NCBI GenBank assembly: GCA_014155875.1
Contig: JACEFZ010027103.1
Coordinates: 360,501 to 424,500 of the forward strand
Length of the DNA: 64,000 nt
Source of the DNA: Cepaea nemoralis
Taxonomy: Eukaryota > Mollusca > Gastropoda > Stylommatophora > Helicidae
Direction: 5' to 3'
Shown one piece after another: positions 57,737-64,000 of this stretch. Position numbers and translations under genes: made by a program. Below the pieces are notes generated by a model. That model was given only the letters and a program-made list of their open reading frames with translations. It made no database searches and was not told where the DNA came from. Numbering within the stretch: position 1 is the stretch's first letter; the number at the start of each line of letters is the position of its first letter.

Positions 57737-58446
57737 GAGAATTGGTAAATACAATTGTTTGTGGTGTACAGAGGAACAGGCTCTTTGACTGCTGGTGTAG
57801 GAATCTGTACGGTTTTATATCTGATGACTGGAGTTGCAGCACAGAATGTTCGGCCTACTGCTGTAGTAAGCCGGTCTTGTAGACGTTGCATTTTGTCATC
57901 CCCTCGAAAGGTTAGCTGGATGAATACCTTGAGTTTAAGGACTGTAGTTAAGTCTGGTTTTGGTTTGGGCTGTTTCAGGTTTAAGACATTCTTCAGAGTT
58001 TCAAATTCCTCTGTCAGTGTGTCCTGGTTGCATATCTTTCTAGCACGGTCAAACAGGGTCCGTACTAAGCCCCGTTTGTACTGGACAGGTGTGAAGCTCT
58101 GACAATTTAGGTATTGGCCAGTCCATGTTTCTTTGCGATACACCGATCTTTGAATTGTGCCGTCTTCTCTACGTCTCATTAGAATATCTAGGAACGGTAA
58201 CGCTTCGTTGTGTTCGTGTTCCATAGATAGAGAGATGTTTTTATTCGTCTTGTTCATTGTGGCCTGGAACGATGTTGCTTGTAGCTCGTCTGAGGTGATA
58301 ATTAGTATATCGTCCACATAACGACGGTAAAAGGCCAAGTTGTTGATGTCTGAGGATCTCTTTTCTTCTAAATGTGCCATGAAGATGTCCGCTAGAATAG
58401 GACCAAGAGGACTCCCCATGGCCACTCCGTCAATTTGGCGGTATGA
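57737..58446 (-). pseudogene. Penelope-like element fragment, RT to linker
   Basis: The minus-strand frame from MAMGSPLGPILADIFMAHLE through RYVDDILI to NNCIYQF closely matches the copies at 1-1153 and 1154-3199. Relative to them it lacks about 12 codons in the linker (the GYSTGFIKRHC region), so it belongs to a separate subfamily or carries a deletion. It is truncated at both ends. At 58447 it joins PLE 3' non-coding sequence in the opposite direction. Confidence 0.9.
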
Positions 58447-58545
58447 CAGCGAAATATGCCAGGTAATAAATCGTGCAATCTATTTTGTTTGTGTCTTCGT
58501 TATTCAAATTCACTACGGGAAAACATTGTTTTAAAATTGTAAACC
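58447..58545 (+). repeat. PLE 3' non-coding segment, inverted relative to the adjacent PLE
   Basis: Matches 3303-3395 in the plus direction (GCGAAATATG, AATAAATCGTGCAATCTATT, CACTACGGGAAAACATTG). Together with 57737-58446 it forms a second inverted PLE junction. Confidence 0.85.
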
Positions 58546-58769
58546 CGCGTTTTTTCACTCACCATAGCATCTGAGTACAGCAATGAAGGCCAGGAATACA
58601 CAATGTCTGAGAGGCTGCATGTTGTCCAGTGTTCTCTCTGAATACGACAAACAGCAACGAGAGACAGACAATAAATAGACCATCCCAGCCAGGGGATATA
58701 ATTTACATGCATGGTTTATGTAAACCACCAACAATGGCCTCAAACTGCCCTGACCCAATCAAAACGTGA

Positions 58770-59055
58770 TTCTAAAAACACTGGCTGGAAAACCCCACAA
58801 ACAGCTCACAAAATCTCTGTGTTCATGTCTCGACCATACCACGTATCCAAGCCATCCAGGTGTTTACTTCTTTGCCTTCCCCTTGTTCACTTCCTCTTGA
58901 TCTTGCCAGTTGCCACCATGTTCTCAACTTATCTATTCTCAAAACGTGACCAAAAAAATGTAGACTGTCGAAGTCTAATTTCTCTAATCATTTTTACTAT
59001 TTTCATTTGTTTCTCTGGACGTGATCATTGGTTTTTCTGTCTCAACGAGTAGGCT
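58770..59055 (-). pseudogene. LINE C-terminal fragment
   Basis: Similar along its length to 19440-19690 on the same strand (AAGCCATCCAGGT, CTTCCCCTT, TCTAATTTCTCTAATCA). It corresponds to the C-terminal LINE block and contains no complete domain. Confidence 0.75.
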
Positions 59056-60347
59056 TAGAATGGTGGAGAAAGGAATGTTTCGCGTGGAATGGCTCGCCTC
59101 ACTTCAGAGGTCACAGATTGTGAGAAACCAATGGAGTTTTTCCCCTGACCAATGTGGGAGTGCGAGGGAATTAACAGGCTGATAAGCTTAAAGGGAATGC
59201 CCCTTGTCAAGGTCTCACATAAGTACCCAAAGGGAGACAACAGAGGAAAGAAACCACGCACAAAGAAGGGAGACAAGTACAGCAACCCGAATGTTCGGGG
59301 TTTCGAACATTCGAGAGAAAAGGGGTCAAATCGCCTTACTTCAGGCGCAACCCGCCTGAAGCGTGAGAGAGTAACCCCCACGGGCTGCTCGAGAGAGCTA
59401 GCCACATGTGTTCACCCGACGCAAGTCGAGAATCGGACGGCTACTGGTCATTGGACAGGAAGGAGGGTTTAGCTTCTAAAGGACATACATTTAGAGATTA
59501 TTAGAGACTACTTTAGATTACTATAAGTACTTTATGATAGACAGATACTGTGATGTATGGCTTGTATGATGCTTTGTCCATGTGTATGTAATATGTTATG
59601 AAAGAAGAGCGAAACGACTGTTCGCCAGATTGACATTACATTAAACTAGATTGATAATGTTCTAACGTGGAGTTATGTTTGTTATGTGAGTGCACTCCAC
59701 TGCCTGTTTGAACCCGAATCTATTCTATCCCTAGTTCTGAGACACTGACAGGATTATGTGGCGGCTTAGATCCGTTTTGGCAGGCCAAAGACAATTAAAA
59801 TTAATAAATTGACGGTTCTTGGCTTTGCCAAGTAAAAAACTTAAAATTATACACGACAAAGTCTAAACAAGTTACAACTACTGTTCTTTTGAATATCTGT
59901 TCTATCTATATCCCTCTAGAAGTATAACGTAACAATGCTAACTCTCCATTAACATGACATTGACTTGACATGACAAACTACGACAAATTACTAATGTTTT
60001 CCTCTCCAACAACAGATTGTTCCATGAGAAGGTTGTCAATTTAGAACTGCTCTCCTACAGAAGTTTAAAATAAAACCGGAAAACCGAACAGCGATAGTAC
60101 AGCCAAGACTTCATTCAATCAGCTAAGTCCCATATATTTTTTATGAATTGCGTCTCTAAACGATACTCATTTTTGACATGTAAATTGTATGTATTGATAT
60201 TGTGTATTAACATGCTAATTTTGCGTCTGAGGAATTTATATCTAAGTGAGTTGAATAAAGAAAAGTAAGGGACATAACCAAATTTTCTAGGTAAAAAAAT
60301 CTTTTCTAAAGTAATTAATTTCTAAACAATTAAACACCATTAAAACT
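59056..60347. other. No gene seen; possible leader of the third Gypsy relic
   Basis: Contains two perfect small hairpins (around CGAATGTTCG...CGAACATTCG near 59290 and TTCAGGCG...CGCCTGAA near 59340). CTGACA near 59750, followed by TGTGGCGGCTT, could be an LTR end and PBS by analogy with 32666-32690, but no partner LTR was found. The open frames here are unsupported. Confidence 0.35.
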
Positions 60348-60600
60348 TAGAAATTTCAACACCAGAAAAGTGCATTGAGCTAGGGCTGAAGTTAGGATAC
60401 ACAGCAGATAAACTGGCAGAATGGAGTCAGAAAACACACGAAGATAATATAGCGAGGGAAGAACGTGCAGAAGAACGAGAACAGAAAAAACTAGAGATTG
60501 ATGCCGCCAATAGAAAGGCAGAAATTGACGCTGCGAACAAAAAGACAGAAAGTGGCGCAGAAACAAAGTTGAAACAAAGTCACCACTTACCAGTTTGACT
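60348..60600 (+). pseudogene. Gmr1-like gag N-terminus, relic copy 3
   Basis: The plus-strand reading ECIELG-like start (CIELGLKLGYTADKLAEWSQ) aligns with NECIQAGIAMGHTGDKLEKW of the gag at 33784. A charged E/R/K/A-rich coiled-coil-like stretch follows until a stop near 60598. The rest of gag and nearly all of pol are missing; sequence resumes with RNase H at 61138. Confidence 0.75.
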
Positions 60601-60669
60601 GACAAATATAGAAATTTCTCTAAAACACACAACACAACCAACAGAACAAAACACTCACATTCAAAAAAT

Positions 60670-60817
60670 AGTAGAACTGGGACTCTCCCGACAGACGGGT
60701 CTAAATAGTTCTGCAGTGAATAATTTTATATAACTAACACTAACCCTAACCCTAAACCCTAACTTATTCACTGCAGAAATATTTAAACGCGTCTGTCGGA
60801 AGAGTGCCGAACTTTCG
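60670..60817. mobile_element. Small palindromic element with telomere-like core
   Basis: Inverted arms of about 50 bp (60670-60725 and 60765-60817) share CTGCAGTGAATAA and CCGACAGACG. They surround a core of CTAACCCTAACCCTAAACC repeats at about 60733-60762. It sits in the third Gypsy relic between gag and RNase H. Small palindromic non-autonomous elements with a short repeat core are known in invertebrates; no target duplication was defined. Confidence 0.7.
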
Positions 60818-61137
60818 TAGGGAAACTACTGACACTTTTGCTACATTTGCTATCGACACAACTTGCAACAACACTACTTGTCATCAGAATACATATATGA
60901 CCACAATCTTGAGAACAAATCAACTATCCCTCATAATCACCATCTCACTCATATATCACTTAACATTACGCCACACCAAAATTATAAAAACCATAGTACA
61001 GTTCATTGATTCCTATTGGTTCAAAATTGTTGATATAATTCTTATATATATTTATTGTAAATTTAGACCCACTCTTACATTGTTTAGAACTATTATTACA
61101 TCTATAATCATACAACTGTATATTATGTGGATTTGTA

Positions 61138-61605
61138 AGAGTATCAGTTTAGAAGATGCAATTTATAAATTGAAATCCATTTGTTCAAATCCACCTATCC
61201 TTCGATTACCAAATATCCATTCTCAATTTATATTAAATACAGATGCCAGTACTATCGCTATCGGAGGTTGCCTGATACAGAGCACGATGGAGTGAATCAT
61301 CCTATTCTTATGTAAGTCGTAAATTGACACCAGCTGAAATGAAATACTCGACAGCGGAACTTGAAGCACTTAGTTTGGTTTACTGTGTACTGAAATTACA
61401 TAAATTCCTGCGAGGCGCCCACTTCATTGTCCAGACATATAATTCGCCATTGCTGGTGATAAAAGACGGTAAACCGAAAAACAACAGAGTCGCCCTCTGG
61501 TCTTTAATTTTGCAAGATTTTAGTTTTGAAATCCACCATATAAAGGGCTCCAGCAATTTCATTCCTGATATTCTATCAAGATTAAAGAATACACCAGCTG
61601 AGTAA
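61138..61605 (+). pseudogene. Gypsy RNase H, relic copy 3
   Basis: The plus-strand remnant reads ISLEDAIYKLKSICSNPPIL, FILNTDASTIAIGGCLI, then after a frameshift near 61295-61320 RKLTPAEMKYSTAELEALSL, RGAHFIVQTYNSPLLVI and FEIHHIKGSSNFIPDILSR. In the second block the usual TDNSPL has become TYNSPL, so a catalytic Asp is lost. It aligns with the RNase H at 36960-37310. With the gag start at 60348 it represents one heavily deleted copy. Confidence 0.88.
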
Positions 61606-62552
61606 CGCCAACCACTCAATCAGTATGCCATATTATAAACTGTGATATTATTGTAGTAGGACGCATAACAGTCAGTGTATCTACACACTCACCCGTATAC
61701 TACAGCCTAATTACCTACAGCAGATCTGACAGTATTATACTATGTGAAAGGAAAGGACTTCGAAATTGATGTCAATCACTACTAAAACACCCACCATTCA
61801 TTGGTATCTTACAGACATGTGTGACATTGCTTAGTACTTATTTTGAATTCAGATCGCCAACAACCATACAATTCTCATGGAAGGAAACATAACATCGGAC
61901 ATTATTCCGCCTACATGTCATTAGTAATACGACAGGTGTGAAAGAACCACACGAACTGTAACAGATTTACTTCTATTAACGGTGACAGGACCATCTAACA
62001 CACCATCGAGGAACGACAACTCTAGGATCACCGATGGATTCAGTTAGTTAGTTAGTTATTACATAAGTGTTTAAGACATTTTTGTATGTATTATTTTTAA
62101 AGGTGTATTAATATATCAATTTTTTTGGTAAACTCTGTCTATTACACATGTATATTGGTCATAAAATACGTTGACCACTATTTCAACTAGATAATTTTCT
62201 ATAAAAACCATTTTCATTTAAATCATTACTTCTATTAAACCATGTTAAATTAAATCGTAAACCATTGTATTATTGTCGGTACAAACAGTACCTATTTTTT
62301 CACACTATAATTTTTCAATATCGCCAAATTCTAAGGGCGACAACCTTCACCTAAACTTAAATTGTATATTTTAACAAATAATAATGTTGAATGAAAGACG
62401 AATGAAACAGAGTATGAATGTAATAAATGAAGGAATGATGTACATAGCGTACAAAGTGTACGCACCACTAGTCTATTTTAATTTGTCTACGTCTGATGTA
62501 AACTGTAGCACTTGTCACAAAATTTTTATACGTGTTTAGATAGAATTACAAG
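61606..62552. other. AT-rich 3' region of Gypsy relic 3, no gene
   Basis: Parts near 62330-62420 resemble 38080-38360 of the intact-LTR element. No PPT or LTR could be recognised before the LINE at 62553. Confidence 0.5.
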
Positions 62553-63857
62553 ATTCATTGGCACCTTGTCGTCTTGACAGACGATAGTTTGTGCTCTAAA
62601 AAGGAATAATAACTTTTAACTATGGCGGTAGCGAGTGTGACTGATAAGGCCAATTTGCGCTGTAAATGTCCGTTCACTGTGGGTGCATGTGAACACGTGG
62701 TCATTTCCACCATCATGCACCATCTTACGTCTCAAACGCTTGGTGTGTGACTTTTCTGCAATAATTTTCTCCTTTGACTTTATTCCATTTCTGATATTTG
62801 CCCTCCATGCAACACGTTCAGCGGCGACTTGCTCCCAATGTGCATTATCAATGCCTGTATCAATCATGTCCCGCTTACACACATCTTTGTATCGTAGTAG
62901 AGGCCGACCCTGAGATCTCTTACCCATCTGTAATTCACCAAAAAAGATGTCCTTTGGTATTCTACCATCATCCATCCTCCTAAGATGTCCTATCCATCTA
63001 AGTCTACGAAGACTGAGCATGGAATAAACTGTCACACAACCTGATCTTTCCAATACTTCAGTATTTGTGATTTTGTCTTGCCACTTAATACCAAGAATTC
63101 TTCGCAGACACCGCATATGAAAGCTGTTTAAATTGTTCTCTTGGTGTGAGTAAGTTGTCCAGGTTTCACTGCCATAGAGAAGAGTACTAAGGACACAGGC
63201 TTGATAGACAAGGACTTTTGTTTTGGCAGTAAGCTTCCTGTTCTCCCAGACTCTTTTTCTTAACCTGTTCATTGTTGTTGCTGCCTTACCAATCCGGATG
63301 TTGATTTCCTGATCTAGGGATAATTTGCTATTTACCACTGATCATAGATATGTAAAATGGTCTACTATCTCTAGTTCGGCGTCGTCAATAAAGATTGATG
63401 GTACCCCATGTGCACCTTGTGACATAATCTGTGTCTTCTTTTTGCTAATTGTTAAACCAAATTCAGAACAAGCATTGGAGAGTGCAGATAGTAGACATTG
63501 CAATTCTTCCTCAGAGTGGGTCGTAACTGCAGCATCATCTGCAAAAAGCAACTCTCTGATCAGTACCCTCCTAATTTTGGTCTTAGCCTTCAATCTCTGA
63601 GCATTGTAGAGGCCGCCATCTGAGCGTGAGTGAATGTATATACCACCATCCTGATCACGAAATGCATATTTCAGTAGAAGTGAAAAGTATATTCCAAAGA
63701 GGGTGGGAGCTAGTACACAACCTTGCTTAACTCCACTCTTGATTTCAAATTCTTCAGAAGTTGCACCATCAAACTTGATTATACCCTTCATGCCTGTGTG
63801 GAACGATTCCACAATGGACAGAAGAGTTGGTGGGCAGCCAATCTTCTTTAGTGCCTT
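62553..63857 (-). pseudogene. Non-LTR retrotransposon fragment with C-terminal zinc finger, copy B
   Basis: Very similar to copy A (28388-29815), including the 3' terminus GGTGCCAATGAA. It keeps IKSGVKQGCVLAPTLFGIYF, LLFADDAAVTTHSEEELQ and the C-terminal block GKRSQGRPLLRYKDVCKRD. The zinc finger reads FTCTHSERTF, so one Cys is lost. An in-frame stop near 63340 separates the RT and C-terminal parts. The 5' end is cut at 63857, closer to the 3' end than in copy A. Confidence 0.88.
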
Positions 63858-64000
63858 ACAAGATAGGTAATAGGTTAATCTAAGAATCACTGCTCGAAAA
63901 TTCAGGTCATGAATTACTCATATTCGGTAAATCATGACAACGGAGATTCAAGCTCGTGACACTTAGAGAAACCTTAAACACTACAAACATTACACAGATA
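63858..64000. other. No gene seen
   Basis: Flank of LINE copy B up to the window edge. Confidence 0.5.

Noticed and set aside
59055..59472. Overlapping frames of about 100 residues on both strands
   Set aside because: No domain, both strands open; the region looks like a non-coding leader with hairpins.

Overview
The window is eukaryotic nuclear DNA, almost certainly from an invertebrate animal and most likely a lophotrochozoan (mollusc or annelid). That phylum-level guess is inference. It rests on the mix of Penelope-like elements, I/Nimb-like and other non-LTR retrotransposons, Gypsy elements with an unusual pol order, a Charlie-type hAT transposon, tRNA-derived SINEs, very abundant minisatellites and a CCCTAA-type interstitial telomeric motif. 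I see no intact host gene. The only candidate host coding piece is a 116-bp exon-like segment at 17978-18093 (minus). Every transposon reading frame is damaged except the gag and pol frames of one LTR element, and that pol carries large in-frame deletions.

Layout. 1-3800: two Penelope-like copies in inverted orientation meeting at 1153, a 3' region with a hammerhead-ribozyme-like motif, then a SINE with a perfect 12-bp target duplication (3799-4072). 4300-21500: a satellite-rich block with arrays of 22-, 31-, 27- (twice), 44- and 34-bp units. The 34-bp array occurs as two arms of a large inverted repeat (18485-21262) around a LINE fragment. 21970-29815: a minus-strand Gypsy copy whose integrase precedes its RT, broken by two LINE insertions; one of these (23137-26953) has an exact 12-bp target duplication. 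30979-41541: a hAT transposon with matching termini and an 8-bp target duplication. An LTR retrotransposon (32061-39934) sits inside its transposase gene, with about 98% identical LTRs, PBS, PPT and the order gag-PR-INT-RT-RH, which is the domain order of Gmr1-like Gypsy elements. 44668-45292: a fold-back element, followed by a tRNA-like SINE head. 45965-48198: a 19-bp satellite. 48925-53542: a second LTR element on the minus strand, inserted into the (ATG)n tail of a LINE. 54000-58545: Penelope-like fragments, a second hammerhead-like motif, a SINE with a 13-bp duplication, a rearranged I-like LINE with a gag relic, and a promoter-like CCAAT/CRE/TATA cluster. 60300-64000: a third Gypsy relic holding a small palindromic element with telomere-like repeats, then a LINE fragment closely related to the one at 28388.

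The window reads as successive layers of insertion: satellites and microsatellites, many of them continuing LINE 3' tails, with younger elements inserted into older ones. The strongest biology is the integrase-first Gypsy lineage (three copies), the recurrent head-to-head Penelope arrangement with ribozyme-like motifs, and the inverted satellite palindrome. Family assignments come from motifs read by eye; no database search was possible.
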